Assembly: GCF_014596465.1 (NCBI RefSeq)
Contig: NZ_MECK01000632.1
Span: 1 to 64,000 of the forward strand
Length of the DNA: 64,000 nt
From: Streptomyces sp. CBMA123
GTDB taxonomy: Bacteria; Actinomycetota; Actinomycetes; Streptomycetales; Streptomycetaceae
Direction: 5' to 3'
Under the pieces are notes generated by a model, which saw only the letters and a list, made by a program, of their open reading frames with translations, was not told the origin of the DNA and did no database searches. The position numbers were made by a program, and so were the translations under genes. Below are positions 54,520 to 63,391 of this stretch, one piece after another. Each line of letters starts with the position of its first letter. Position 1 is the first letter of the stretch.

Positions 54520-55548
54520 TCAGACGGTGCGCGCGAATGTGGTGGGCACCTTCGTCTGACGGAGATCAGACGGAATCCTGTTGGGGTGCACCTCAGGCAT
54601 CGAGGTTCGTACAAAGCTCTCCAGACCGCTGCCTGGGCGCATGTACACGTAGTCGGCCGAAGCGCGGATCTGGGCAGCGTTGATCCGATCCACGCTGGCC
54701 GCGTCCATGGTGCTGTAGCCGCGACCGGCACCGAGCACGGCCAGCAGCCTCGGGCTGAGCGGCAGCACGAGTTCGTCGCAATTTTCTATGCCGTGATTTT
54801 CCAGTGGGCCGGTGCCGAGAGAGCCCTCACGCAGGGCCAGTACGGGTACGTCGCTGATGAGCAGCTCGCCGTCGGTAAGCCTGCGGAGTTCGACGGGCTG
54901 TTTGGCGAGCATGCGCTTGTATCGACGGAAGCGCTCGACGACAGTGGCGTGGAAGTAGATCCCCCGGTCCATCTGCGCTGACAGTGAGGCAATGAGATCC
55001 TCCGCCATCACCCGTAGGCCGCTCTCATCGGGTGTCCACCCGAACCGTTCCCGGTGCAAGTGCACAAGAGCCTCGCGGCGTTCTGTCATCCACCGGGTGA
55101 TGTGGCGGTCGTGATGCTCGCGCCAGGTCTGCTCGCTGATGATCAGCATGGGAATGCTGCGCACGGTGTGCAGGATTATGGCTTCGCGGACAACATCCTG
55201 GTGTCGGCTGGTTCGGAAGAAGTCGCCTGACTCTGCAGCGTCGATGGCGCTGTGCAGGAGGGTCTCGGTTTCGGCCCACACTTGTTCGCTCGCTTTGGAG
55301 GCGTAGCGGATGAAGTTCGTGAACTTGCCGCATCCGGCTGGGCCGCGGTCGATGGGCTTGGCGCTCGGCCGGGAGCGGTTGAGGTAACGCACTTTGCGCT
55401 CGCCCTTGGCACCCACGGCTTCTGCAAAGCGTTCCAGCAGGACTCGCGAGACGACGTGCTGGTCTGGGCGCAGCTCGCGGGGTTCCTGAAGAAGTTTCAG
55501 CACGAGCCGGTCGTACTCTGCAGGGGTAGGGGGGCGGAGGTAGCGCAT
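54520..55548 (-). CDS. DUF4238 domain protein
   Basis: A 342-residue protein from ATG 55548 (a GTG lies 9 nt upstream). DUF4238 features are visible: an N-terminal ELRPDQHVVSRVLLERFA, DRGPAGCGKFTNFIRYASKA, RSIPMLIISEQTWREHHDRH, ISDVPVLALREGSLG, and LVLPLSPRLLAVLGAGRGY near the C-terminus. The family is widespread in variable regions and its biochemical function is unknown to me. It ends 12 bp from a truncated replication-relaxation gene on the same strand. Confidence 0.85.
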   Translation of the reverse strand: MRYLRPPTPAEYDRLVLKLLQEPRELRPDQHVVSRVLLERFAEAVGAKGERKVRYLNRSRPSAKPIDRGPAGCGKFTNFIRYASKASEQVWAETETLLHSAIDAAESGDFFRTSRHQDVVREAIILHTVRSIPMLIISEQTWREHHDRHITRWMTERREALVHLHRERFGWTPDESGLRVMAEDLIASLSAQMDRGIYFHATVVERFRRYKRMLAKQPVELRRLTDGELLISDVPVLALREGSLGTGPLENHGIENCDELVLPLSPRLLAVLGAGRGYSTMDAASVDRINAAQIRASADYVYMRPGSGLESFVRTSMPEVHPNRIPSDLRQTKVPTTFARTV

Positions 55549-55731
55549 GCTGATCACCGGATAAGACTCGCACGCTGCCGTCGTCTCGCACCGGCCCTTG
55601 TCGCGCGGCCGGGCTGGGCCCGTAGCCGCCGAGGCACACGGCCGTTGCCGTTCGGACACTCCGGGCCCGCCGGATCGGGCAGGATGTGATCGAACGTTTC
55701 GGGGGGCAAACAAGGTGACGGGGGTTGCGTG

Positions 55732-56457
55732 ATGGGGCGTACGGCACGGCGCGGGGGCGCGGCGGTGACTGCTGTGGTGGCGCTGGCGCTGGGGGCAGCG
55801 GCATGCACCGGGCAGGGCAGCACAGGGGCAGCCGCATCCACAGCAACGGCGATGGCCGCCGCGACGGCAACCCCGACGGCGACCCCGACGGCGACGGCGC
55901 ACCCTGTGGTGCTGCCCGAGCCCGCCCCGGCGGCGGCGCAGTGGATCGTGGACCAGCTGGCCAAGAACCCGCCACAGCCCTGCCCCGTCCCCACGCTGGC
56001 GAACCTGGTGATGCTCGACCGCAGCGAGGACGCCCACGACCGGGCGGACGTGGTGTGGTTGAGGGACGACTCCTACCTGTGCCTCGCCTCGATCAGCCGT
56101 GTCAACGGCAACCTGGCCACGGGGGTCTCCTACGGCTCGATCGCGTCCTACATCTCCGGGCAGAGCCCGTCGACGATCGGCGGCTCGCGGCAGCCCTCCT
56201 ACTTCACAGTCTTCCCCGTCGACACCGGGCAGGTCGTGCTGCAGGGCGGGGGGAGCCGGTTCGGACCGCTGCACCAGCGGACGGTCGACCTCGGCGCGGG
56301 CAAGGCGATCACCGTCGTCCAGTACCGCTACGCCGTCGAGCCGACGCCCGACCCCGATTCGTCGGTGGTCGAGCTTCCGCCGAGGGAGGACCCGGACCAC
56401 CCGGCCGAACTGTGCCCGTCCGTCCAGGAGCCGTGCCGCCTCGCGGACGTCTACTGA
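55732..56457 (+). CDS. Lipoprotein of unknown function
   Basis: A 241-residue exported lipoprotein. The signal peptide is Arg-rich then hydrophobic (AAVTAVVALALGAAAC) with a lipobox LGAAAC. An Ala/Thr/Pro low-complexity linker (TATPTATPTATAHP) leads to a folded beta-rich domain with several cysteines (QPCPVP, YLCLAS, LCPSVQEPC). No catalytic motif is recognised. The recurrent hairpin element (copy 3) follows. Confidence 0.85.
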   Translation: MGRTARRGGAAVTAVVALALGAAACTGQGSTGAAASTATAMAAATATPTATPTATAHPVVLPEPAPAAAQWIVDQLAKNPPQPCPVPTLANLVMLDRSEDAHDRADVVWLRDDSYLCLASISRVNGNLATGVSYGSIASYISGQSPSTIGGSRQPSYFTVFPVDTGQVVLQGGGSRFGPLHQRTVDLGAGKAITVVQYRYAVEPTPDPDSSVVELPPREDPDHPAELCPSVQEPCRLADVY

Positions 56458-56594
56458 ACCCCACGCGCCGACTCCGACAGAGGCAGTGACCGAACGCTTG
56501 AGCAGACCGGTTGTGCAGGGTCTCTGACCAGGGACGGGGCCCGCCCGTTGCTCCCAGAACCCAGGCTGCCCAGGCCCCGAGAAGGCACAGGAGA

Positions 56595-56614
56595 CCGCCA
56601 CCCACAGGTGGCGG
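56595..56614. terminator. Recurrent hairpin element, copy 3 (diverged)
   Basis: Stem ccgccacc with ggtggcgg (4-nt loop caca) downstream of the lipoprotein gene. The surrounding ccccgagaaggcac and gcggccttccgg are shared with the elements at 39712 and 40365. Confidence 0.7.
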
Positions 56615-56943
56615 CCTTCCGGTCGGGGGTGTCCCCCTGACGGTGGCCGTGCCGGTCGGGGTGGCGGACGGACATGATGGGAGTCGGTCAGCGGATCCCG
56701 CCGGTGAGCGGGGCGGCACTTCGGATCGGCCTCTTCCTCGGCTATCGCGAGGAAGAGGTGTCGCCTGGGCCGACCCGGTTGCCCACCGGCGCTGACCTGC
56801 GTAAACGATGTTCAGCTGAGAAGGCCGCCGCAACTCCCGGTGCAACGCCCGGTGCAACCCCCCGGCCCACTGTCCAGACAACGGTCCAGCACCCCATTGA
56901 AGCAACCGTCTGCAGGGCAGTCGCCGGCGCTGCAGCCTCGGCG

Positions 56944-57908
56944 CTACCGGCCGCCCAGATTCTGGGCGAGTTCCAGGCGCAGCAGGGTGATCGCGTCGTC
57001 GGGGTTGGCGGACAGCAGTACCTGGGTGTCGGCGGCGTCGGTGACGGGCCGGGTGTCGATGGGTGCGACCCAGGCGTTGTCGTCGCCGAAGGCGTCCAGT
57101 TCGCTCCAGCCCAGGAGTCGTCCGCTGTGCTGGAGGGCTTGGATGCCCGGGGAGTGGGGCCAGGTGAGGCGTACCAGGCCGTCGCCGACGGCGTAGGAGT
57201 GCTCTGGTCGGCCGAGGCCGCGTTCGGTGGGCGGTGTCCGGTCGGTGGCCGGCTCGGTTCGGCCGGCCGGCTCTCGGGGGTCCTCAATGCCGGTCGGCGG
57301 GGGCCCTGTTTCGCCCCGGGGTGCAATGGGAGCGGCTGTGCGCGAGACGGTCCGCTCGCCCTCGGCGGCGCCGGGCGGGGTCGCCGAAAGGGGCTCCGTC
57401 TCACCCCGGGGCGAAACAGCGGGGATGGGAGCGGCGGGATCGGCCCCGTCCTGCTGGGTCGGGTGGGCGGCCAGGAACCGTTCGGCGAGCTCGCGATGGC
57501 ACATGGTCAGCGCGTAGGCGGCGTGGAGGACGTCATCCAGGGCCTGGCGGGCCAGGGCGGAGTCACTGTGGCGGGCGGCGCGGTCGAGCTGGAACAGGAA
57601 CGCCTTGTCCTGGCAGAGCAGTTCCTCGCTGACGGCGAGGAGCTCGGCCACCCCCGGGCCGGCCGCAATGTCATCGGGCAGCGAGGTTCGCCCCGAGGTG
57701 ATTCCGCGGCCGCAGCGAGCGCCTGCGCCTGCTTCTCCTTCTCCCGCTGCCGATCGGCCCTCGACGAACACGCCTTCGAGCAGTACTTCCGCGGGCGCCC
57801 GCTCTTGCCCTTGCCGCCCGGTTCCATCTCCGCGCCGCACACGACGCAGGTCGGTCCGCCGAACGCCATCTGCTCGGCGACCGCGTTTTGCCCCGGGGAG
57901 GAATTCAT
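56944..57908 (-). pseudogene. Zinc-finger plasmid-type protein, frameshifted
   Basis: ATG 57908 opens MNSSPGQNAVAEQMAFGGPT, followed by a zinc-type CVVCGAEMEP and RKYCSKACSSRADRQREKEK. Near 57684-57690 the frame shifts by one base, and the remaining 240 codons read in another frame: LPDDIAAGPGVAELLAVSEE, LLCQDKAFLFQLDRAARHSD, a Pro-rich linker with SPRGET-type repeats, and a C-terminal VRLTWPHSPGIQALQHSGRL domain ending LELAQNLGGR. Restored, the product would be about 320 residues. A nucleic-acid-associated role is likely from the YCSxxCxxR motif. Confidence 0.75.
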
Positions 57909-58108
57909 GGTCGGGGTGATCGCCCAACTACCAGGCTTTCTCCTCGGGGAGCAATGCCGTGCGGCGCAGCGGCCCCGTGGTCGTGCTTGGGGCCCGTGTG
58001 ACTGCAACCGATACGTTGCGAGCCCATGACCCCGAAAGCCCCTCGCCGTCGATGAAACGGCAGGTCAGCGTGTGACTGAGCGGGCTATCTGTCACCAGGC
58101 TGGGTGCG

Positions 58109-58651
58109 TCACCTGGGGTGCAGCACCGTTCTGAGCTCGATAGTTGTCACCGTTTGGGCGTTCTTGTTGTCCCCAGCTACGGCTTTGCGGGCTTGTTGGC
58201 ACCAACTCCGCTGCTCGGGACGCCACCGGAACCAGTAGTCCAGACCCTCCACCCGGTAGCGGGCCCCGACGTCGAACCGCAGCTCGCCCACCAGCCGCCC
58301 TGGGTCGTCCGGCGCCTGACGGTGCGGCGCCAGTAGCAGGGCCAGTTCGTCGTAGCGGACATCGATCCCGCCAAGGCCCGGATGGCTGTCCGACCCGACC
58401 GTCCCGGCCTGGTAGTGCTCGTTCCACCTTGCGAAGATCGCCCACTGCTCGCGCTCCAGCTCCACCGCGGCCTCGCTCGCGGGCCCGACACGGTACTCGT
58501 CGGCGTGGTCGTAGTCATCGTTCTGGAAGTAGTGCGGCTTCCCATCGATGTCAGCGAGGCCGGCGCGCGGCCCGTCGTACCACTCCAACTCGGCGTACAC
58601 ACGCTCGAAGCCGCCCTCGATCAACTGCTCTTCGTCCCAGGTCTCAGCCAC
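58109..58651 (-). CDS. Hypothetical protein
   Basis: A 180-residue acidic, Trp/Tyr-rich soluble protein: GGFERVYAELEWYDGPRAGL, DGKPHYFQNDDYD, EREQWAIFARWNEHYQAG, RYRVEGLDYWFRWRPEQRSW. No family is recognised with certainty; the size and aromatic content resemble small immunity-like proteins of actinobacteria. It starts at ATG 58651 and is read as a single gene. Confidence 0.75.
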   Translation of the reverse strand: MAETWDEEQLIEGGFERVYAELEWYDGPRAGLADIDGKPHYFQNDDYDHADEYRVGPASEAAVELEREQWAIFARWNEHYQAGTVGSDSHPGLGGIDVRYDELALLLAPHRQAPDDPGRLVGELRFDVGARYRVEGLDYWFRWRPEQRSWCQQARKAVAGDNKNAQTVTTIELRTVLHPR

Positions 58652-59053
58652 ACGGGCAGGCTACTGACGAGGGGCCTCCGCATCCATGATCACGATCTAC
58701 GGCTGGAGCACCAGAGGCCACGAACCGAGCCAGGCACACCCTGCCCTCGGATCGGCTCTGTGGCAGATACAGCGCCCAGGTGACCACTACCACGCTCAAT
58801 CACAGTCAGGGTGGGGTAACCCAGCGACTCCCAGGATGCGGCTCGGATTCGCAATGTAGCGATCGCAGTCACGCCCGGGGCATGCCCCGGGTTCGCGTGG
58901 GCAAGCGGGAGCTTGCCCACTGTCTGTGTGGCCCACCTGGCTTGCCCGGTCTGGTGGGCAAGCCTGTGGCCTGGGCTTTCCGGGGGCCGGGCAAGCCTGC
59001 GGGCATGCCGGTGTGAGGAGGGTTCATGGCATCGATCTGAACGGAGAGGTGCC
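58652..59053. other. Intergenic with three inverted repeats
   Basis: No gene is seen. Three hairpins lie in 91 bp: cccgggg/ccccggg at 58874-58891 (loop catg), gtgggcaagc/gcttgcccac at 58897-58920, and ggcttgccc/gggcaagcc at 58939-58964. The last two share the gcttgccc core, which recurs as gggcaagcctg near 58990. They lie 90-180 bp upstream of the gene at 59054 and could be operators. Confidence 0.55.
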
Positions 59054-59621
59054 ATGACCACCCCTGTCTTTTCCCCCTTCGGGGTCTTTGCCCGCCTGGA
59101 CGCCGAGTGGGCGCTGCTGTGCGCGGACCAGACCGTGCGGTCCGTCGTGACGGGCTGGCTGGAGGCCGATCGCCTGGCGCCCGCTGCCGCTGCGGCGGCC
59201 GGTGCGTGGGCGGCGGATCTGGGTCCCGATCAGGTCCTGGCCGCCCTGCGTCCGGCCGGCGAGCGCGGGCTCGGTGACGGCCAGTCCGACGCGATGCTGC
59301 GGGCTCTGCTGCGGCGCGTGCGGTGCTGACGCCTCGGCGGCGCTCGCGGCGCGGATCGTGCTGCAGGCGATGGTGCCGGCGGCTGTGCGGCTGGCCCGCG
59401 GGCAGGTGCGTCCCTTCGGCGGCCGGTCCTTCGAGGACGTCGCCCAGGTGGTCGTCGCCGCGCTGTACGAAACGGCGGTCTCGGGACGGGTCCACACGCG
59501 TCCGGGCCGGCCTGCGGCGAACCTCATGCTGGATGCACTTCGGCGCACGTGCCGTGAGGTCGGCGCCGACCGGGAAACGGGAGACACGGCGGCCGTAGCC
59601 CGGTGGCCGGTCAGGGGGTGA
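59054..59621 (+). pseudogene. Sigma-factor-like plasmid-type protein, frameshifted
   Basis: ATG 59054 has GGAGAGG upstream. The first frame reads FARLDAEWALLCADQTVRSV, through SDAMLRALLRR, and stops at 59329. The product continues in another frame, DASAALAARIVLQAMVPAAV, RLARGQVRPFGG, SFEDVAQVVVAALYETAVSG and AANLMLDALRRTCREV, which resembles streptomycete plasmid proteins with a weak sigma-70 region-2 likeness. The frame break is near 59310-59330. The C-terminus also looks short and ends in unrelated residues. Confidence 0.65.
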
Positions 59622-60070
59622 TCGCGAAGCACGGCAGGGCTGTGGGCGACCCGATCAGGTCACAGCGCTGACCACCCGAATTTCGAGGCGATCGGGTCCA
59701 GGGCGGCCGGTATCGCGGCACATGCCGTGTCCCACAGCGATCATGTCTCATTGGGCGGCAGTCAGTTTGGCGAGACCCGAAGTGCGTGCCTTGCTGTGCA
59801 TGTCGCATTCTAACGGCACGAGAAGGTTGTTGGGGTGACCGAGATCACGTGTCCGGTCGGGTGTTCCGCTGGAGGCTGGCGGGTCTGCATCGGCCTTCGG
59901 CCGATCCGGTAGTGCCGCGCCCGCTTCGCTGCGTCTGGCCGGACGGCGGCGTGAGTGCCCTTCCGCCTGGCGTGTTGGGCTTCCAGCCGCGCGGAAGCCC
60001 CGGCAGGGGCTCCTCCGGACCCCGCCCCCGCCGGATCCATTTCCATGGCTGATGCGCCTGGCCGCAATCA
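59622..60070. other. Intergenic, no gene seen
   Basis: No supported coding sequence; antiparallel frames overlap each other without ribosome binding sites. Confidence 0.4.
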
Positions 60071-60110
60071 CGAGGTACGCGGCGGGCTGTGTGCCCTGCC
60101 GCGTACCTCG
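60071..60110 (-). terminator. Hairpin downstream of the transglycosylase gene
   Basis: A perfect 13-bp stem, 60071-60083 with 60098-60110, and a 14-nt loop, 12 nt beyond the stop codon at 60122 on the minus strand. Confidence 0.75.
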
Positions 60111-60120
60111 GATCACGCTC

Positions 60121-61155
60121 GTCAGCTGGTCTTGAAGGTGTCGGAGTTGATGGTGTACCAGGTGCTCCACGGGCTGCCGTTGGTGCTGTAGGCGTGGGAG
60201 ATGACGCCGTTGGTGCCGAGGGCGAAGACTTCGGCGGTGTTGGTGTTGGGCTCGTAGACGGCGGAGGGGGTGCCGGCGAACTTCCAGTTGCCCATGCTGT
60301 TCCAGGCGGACCAGGTGCCGTTGTTGTAGTACTTGTGGTTCATGGTGCCGTCGGTGCCGATGCCGAAGACCTCAACGGAGTTGACGCCCGCGTTGTAGAC
60401 GGCGTTCGGAGTGCCGGTGAAGTGGTAGCCCGAGTCGAGGGTGGACCAGGTGCTCCACGGGGCGGCGTTGGTGCTGTAGGCGTGGGACATGACGCCGTCG
60501 GTGCCGTTGGCGAAGACCTCGGCGGTGTTGTTGCTCGTGTTGTAGACGGCGCTGGGGCTGGCGGTGAAGCGGTATCCGTTGTCGAGGGTGGTCCAGGCGG
60601 ACCAGGGGCTGCCGTTGGTGCTGTAGGCGTGGTTCATGACGCCGTTGGTGCCGATGGCGAAGACCTCGGCGGTGTTGGTGCTCGGCTCGAAGATGACGGC
60701 CGGGGAGCCGGCGAAGGAGTAGGAGCCGTTGAGGGTGGTCCAGTCCGACCACGTGGAGCCATTGGTGTAGTAGGCGTGGTTCATACGCCCGTCGGCACCG
60801 ATCCCGAACAGCTCGATCGACTTGGTGGCCGGGTTGTACACGGCGGAGGGGGAGTCGCTGAAGGTGTAGGTGCCGATGGCGTTCCACGCGCTCCACGGGG
60901 CGGCGTTGGTGCTGTAGGAGTGGTAGATCTTGCCGTCGGTGGCGACCGCGAAGACCTCCTCGGTCTTCGTGTCGGGGTTGTAGACGACCGCGGGCTTGGA
61001 CTTGAAGGTCCCGCCCAGGGACGTCCAGGAGCTCCAGGCACCGCCGCTGGTGCTGTAGGCGTGGTAGATCGCGCCGTTGGTCCCGACCGTGAACGCCTCG
61101 GCGGTGGCGGTGTCCGGGTTGTACAGGCTCTGCGCCGCGAACTCCACCGGCGCAG
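60121..61155. repeat. Propeller-coding repeat, copy A
   Basis: Nearly identical to 61735-62769 with a constant offset of 1614 bp. It encodes the seven-bladed propeller and its C-terminus (INSDTFKTS). The similarity begins at the stop codon and ends in the linker after EFAAQSLYNPD. Confidence 0.9.
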
Positions 61156-61555
61156 GCGCCGGGGTCGGCGTCGTGGTCGGGTACGGGTTGGCGGTGTCGC
61201 TGCCCAGGCCGGCCTGCGGACCACAGGTGGGCCAGGCGCCCTGTCCCTGCCCCGCGAGCACCTTCTCGCCGATCAGGATCTGCTGCTGCTCGGTGGCCTG
61301 GTTCGGATAGGCGGCGTACTGGGTTCCGCCGTACGCCTGCCAGGTGCTCAGGGTGAACTGCAGGCCACCGTAGAAGCCGTTGCCCGTGTTGATCGACCAG
61401 TTCCCGCTGCTTTCGCACTGGGCCACCTTCTCCCAGGTCGAGACCGAGGCGGCGTGGGCTGGGGCCGTGTTCAGCGAGACCGACGCCAGAGCCGCGCCGA
61501 GGACACCGAGAGCGGCAGCGATCTTGATCTTGGCGGGAGAGGCGGTGCGTATCAT
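60122..61555 (-). CDS. Secreted transglycosylase-like protein with seven-bladed propeller
   Basis: A 477-residue secreted protein. The signal peptide (KIKIAAALGVLGAALASVSL, cleavage near APAHA) is followed by the resuscitation-promoting-factor/transglycosylase-like domain: WEKVAQCESSGNWSIN with the catalytic Glu, NGFYGGLQFTLSTWQAYGG, and ATEQQQILIGEKVLAGQG. A Pro/Thr linker leads to seven repeats of about 46 residues (for example TAEVFAIGTNGVMNHAYSTN, GSPWSAWTTL), as in PLL/AFL-type lectin propellers. It probably cleaves peptidoglycan while binding wall glycans. The propeller is nearly identical to that of the next gene. Confidence 0.93.
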   Translation of the reverse strand: MIRTASPAKIKIAAALGVLGAALASVSLNTAPAHAASVSTWEKVAQCESSGNWSINTGNGFYGGLQFTLSTWQAYGGTQYAAYPNQATEQQQILIGEKVLAGQGQGAWPTCGPQAGLGSDTANPYPTTTPTPAPAPVEFAAQSLYNPDTATAEAFTVGTNGAIYHAYSTSGGAWSSWTSLGGTFKSKPAVVYNPDTKTEEVFAVATDGKIYHSYSTNAAPWSAWNAIGTYTFSDSPSAVYNPATKSIELFGIGADGRMNHAYYTNGSTWSDWTTLNGSYSFAGSPAVIFEPSTNTAEVFAIGTNGVMNHAYSTNGSPWSAWTTLDNGYRFTASPSAVYNTSNNTAEVFANGTDGVMSHAYSTNAAPWSTWSTLDSGYHFTGTPNAVYNAGVNSVEVFGIGTDGTMNHKYYNNGTWSAWNSMGNWKFAGTPSAVYEPNTNTAEVFALGTNGVISHAYSTNGSPWSTWYTINSDTFKTS

Positions 61556-61694
61556 CGTCGATCCTTCGAGGTGGCTGGACGTCGTCAGAGGGCCTGGTGG
61601 AGCTGTGGGCTGATGAGCGCCTAGGGGGCGCTGGCGTGCGCCGCTGGGGTTGATGCCGGGGATCCACCAGTGAGCACGGTCAGGGGGCGAGGGC

Positions 61695-61720
61695 GGGCGC
61701 CGGGTGGAGAGCCGGCGCCC
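61695..61720 (-). terminator. Hairpin downstream of the amidase gene
   Basis: A 9-bp stem gggcgccgg with ccggcgccc (61695-61703 with 61712-61720) and an 8-nt loop, 15 nt past the stop codon at 61736. Probably the terminator of that gene. Confidence 0.6.
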
Positions 61721-61734
61721 TTCGCGGCTGGTGC

Positions 61735-62769
61735 GTCAGCTGGTCTTGAAGGTGTCGGAGTTGATGGTGTACCAGGTGCTCCACGGGCTGCCGTTGGTGC
61801 TGTAGGCGTGGGAGATGACGCCGTTGGTGCCGAGGGCGAAGACTTCGGCGGTGTTGGTGTTGGGCTCGTAGACCGCGGAGGGGGTGCCGGTGAACTTCCA
61901 GTTGCCCATGCTGTTCCAGGCGGACCAGGTGCCGTTGTTGTAGTACTTGTGGTTCAGGACACCGTCGGTGCCGACCCCGAAGACCTCGACGGAGTTGACG
62001 CCCGCGTTGTAGACGGCGTTCGGGGAGCCCTTGAAGTGGTAGCCCGAGTCGAGGGTGGACCAGGTGCTCCACGGGGCGGCGTTGGTGCTGTAGGCGTGGG
62101 ACATGACGCCGTCGGTGCCGTTGGCGAAGACCTCGGCGGTGTTGTTGCTCGTGTTGTAGACGGCGCTGGGGCTGCCGGTGAAGCGGAAGCTGGTGTCGAT
62201 CTGGGTCCAGGCGCTCCAGGGGCTGCCGTTGGTGCTGTAGGCGTGGTTCATGACGCCGTCGGTGCCGATGGCGAAGACCTCGGCGGTGTTGGTGCTCGGC
62301 TCGAAGATGACGGCCGGGGAGCCGGCGAAGGAGTAGGAGCCGTTGAGGGTGGTCCAGTCCGACCACGTGGTGCCGTTGGTGTAGTAGGCGTGGTTCAGGC
62401 GGCCGTCCGTGCCGGTCCCGAACAGCTCGATCGACTTGGTGGCGGGGTTGTACACGGCGGAGGGGGAGTCGCTGAAGGTGTAGGTGCCGATGGCGTTCCA
62501 CGCGCTCCACGGGGCGGCGTTGGTGCTGTAGGAGTGGTAGATCTTGCCGTCGGTGGCGACCGCGAAGACCTCCTCGGTCTTCGTGTCGGGGTTGTAGACG
62601 ACCGCGGGCTTGGACTTGAAGGTCCCGCCCAGGGACGTCCAGGAGCTCCAGGCACCGGAGTTGGTGCTGTAGGCGTGGTAGATCGCGCCGTTGGTCCCGA
62701 CCGTGAACGCCTCGGCGGTGGCGGTGTCCGGGTTGTACAGGCTCTGCGCGGCGAACTCCACCGGTGCCG
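61735..62769. repeat. Propeller-coding repeat, copy B
   Basis: Counterpart of 60121-61155. Differences cluster in two places (GTGTDGRLNHAYYTNGTT versus GIGADGRMNHAYYTNGST, and WTQIDTSFRFTGS versus WTTLDNGYRFTAS). Confidence 0.9.
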
Positions 62770-63337
62770 GAGCGGGCGCGGGGGCCGGGGTCGGCGCGGG
62801 GTCGTCGGTGATGTTGTTGTAGCGCAGGCCGATGTAGTTGCCGGTGGGCCAGCCCTCCAGCATGCTGTTGTTGATGTTGGCGCGGGTCGGGCCGTGCGTC
62901 GGGTTGTGGCTGTTGGACTCGGCGTAGTACGTGAAGTCGCCGGTCGACTGGTTGGTCCAGCCCGCGAACAGGAACGTGTGGTCAGCGGTGAAGTCGAGCG
63001 CGTCGCCGGGCTTCAGCTGGGAGAAGCTGATCTGGGTGGAGACGTTCGGCAGGGTCATCGTGTTCAGGCTGTCGGTCAGGTGCCAGGCCATGGACACGTA
63101 GCCGGAGCAGTCCTCGCGGTAGGTTCCGTTGGCGTCGGTCTTGTAACCCGACTGGTTGTAGGGGACGCCCTCGTCCACCCAGCTCTGGGCGCGGGCCAGC
63201 ACCTCATTGCGGGTGATGGTGCCGCCCGCAGTCGAGGCCGCCTGTGCCGGTGCGGCGGCCGTGAACATGGTGGCGCTGACGCCGACGGCGACGAGGGTGG
63301 CGAGTGAGCGTGCGGCAGCGCGGGAGACGCGGGACAT
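61736..63337 (-). CDS. Secreted NlpC/P60-like or CHAP-like amidase with seven-bladed propeller
   Basis: A 533-residue secreted protein. The signal peptide (SLATLVAVGVSATMFTAAAP, cleavage near AQA) leads to a cysteine-peptidase-type amidase domain: RAQSWVDEGVPYNQSGY, YREDCSGYVSMAWHLTDSLN with the candidate catalytic Cys, LKPGDALDFTADHTFLFAGW with the His, then TYYAESNS. An Ala/Pro linker precedes the same seven-repeat propeller as the neighbouring gene. The enzyme probably cleaves peptide bonds in peptidoglycan. It is about 180 bp from the transglycosylase gene; both are on the minus strand. Confidence 0.92.
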   Translation of the reverse strand: MSRVSRAAARSLATLVAVGVSATMFTAAAPAQAASTAGGTITRNEVLARAQSWVDEGVPYNQSGYKTDANGTYREDCSGYVSMAWHLTDSLNTMTLPNVSTQISFSQLKPGDALDFTADHTFLFAGWTNQSTGDFTYYAESNSHNPTHGPTRANINNSMLEGWPTGNYIGLRYNNITDDPAPTPAPAPAPAPVEFAAQSLYNPDTATAEAFTVGTNGAIYHAYSTNSGAWSSWTSLGGTFKSKPAVVYNPDTKTEEVFAVATDGKIYHSYSTNAAPWSAWNAIGTYTFSDSPSAVYNPATKSIELFGTGTDGRLNHAYYTNGTTWSDWTTLNGSYSFAGSPAVIFEPSTNTAEVFAIGTDGVMNHAYSTNGSPWSAWTQIDTSFRFTGSPSAVYNTSNNTAEVFANGTDGVMSHAYSTNAAPWSTWSTLDSGYHFKGSPNAVYNAGVNSVEVFGVGTDGVLNHKYYNNGTWSAWNSMGNWKFTGTPSAVYEPNTNTAEVFALGTNGVISHAYSTNGSPWSTWYTINSDTFKTS

Positions 63338-63391
63338 GGATGGGTTCCTTCTCGGTGTCAGGTTCGGGATGAAGTCGGGCGGTGAGCGCGG

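Noticed and set aside
60089..63307. Long Val/Gly-rich plus-strand frames opposite the two propeller genes
   Set aside because: They mirror the repeat structure of the minus-strand propellers and have no start signals.
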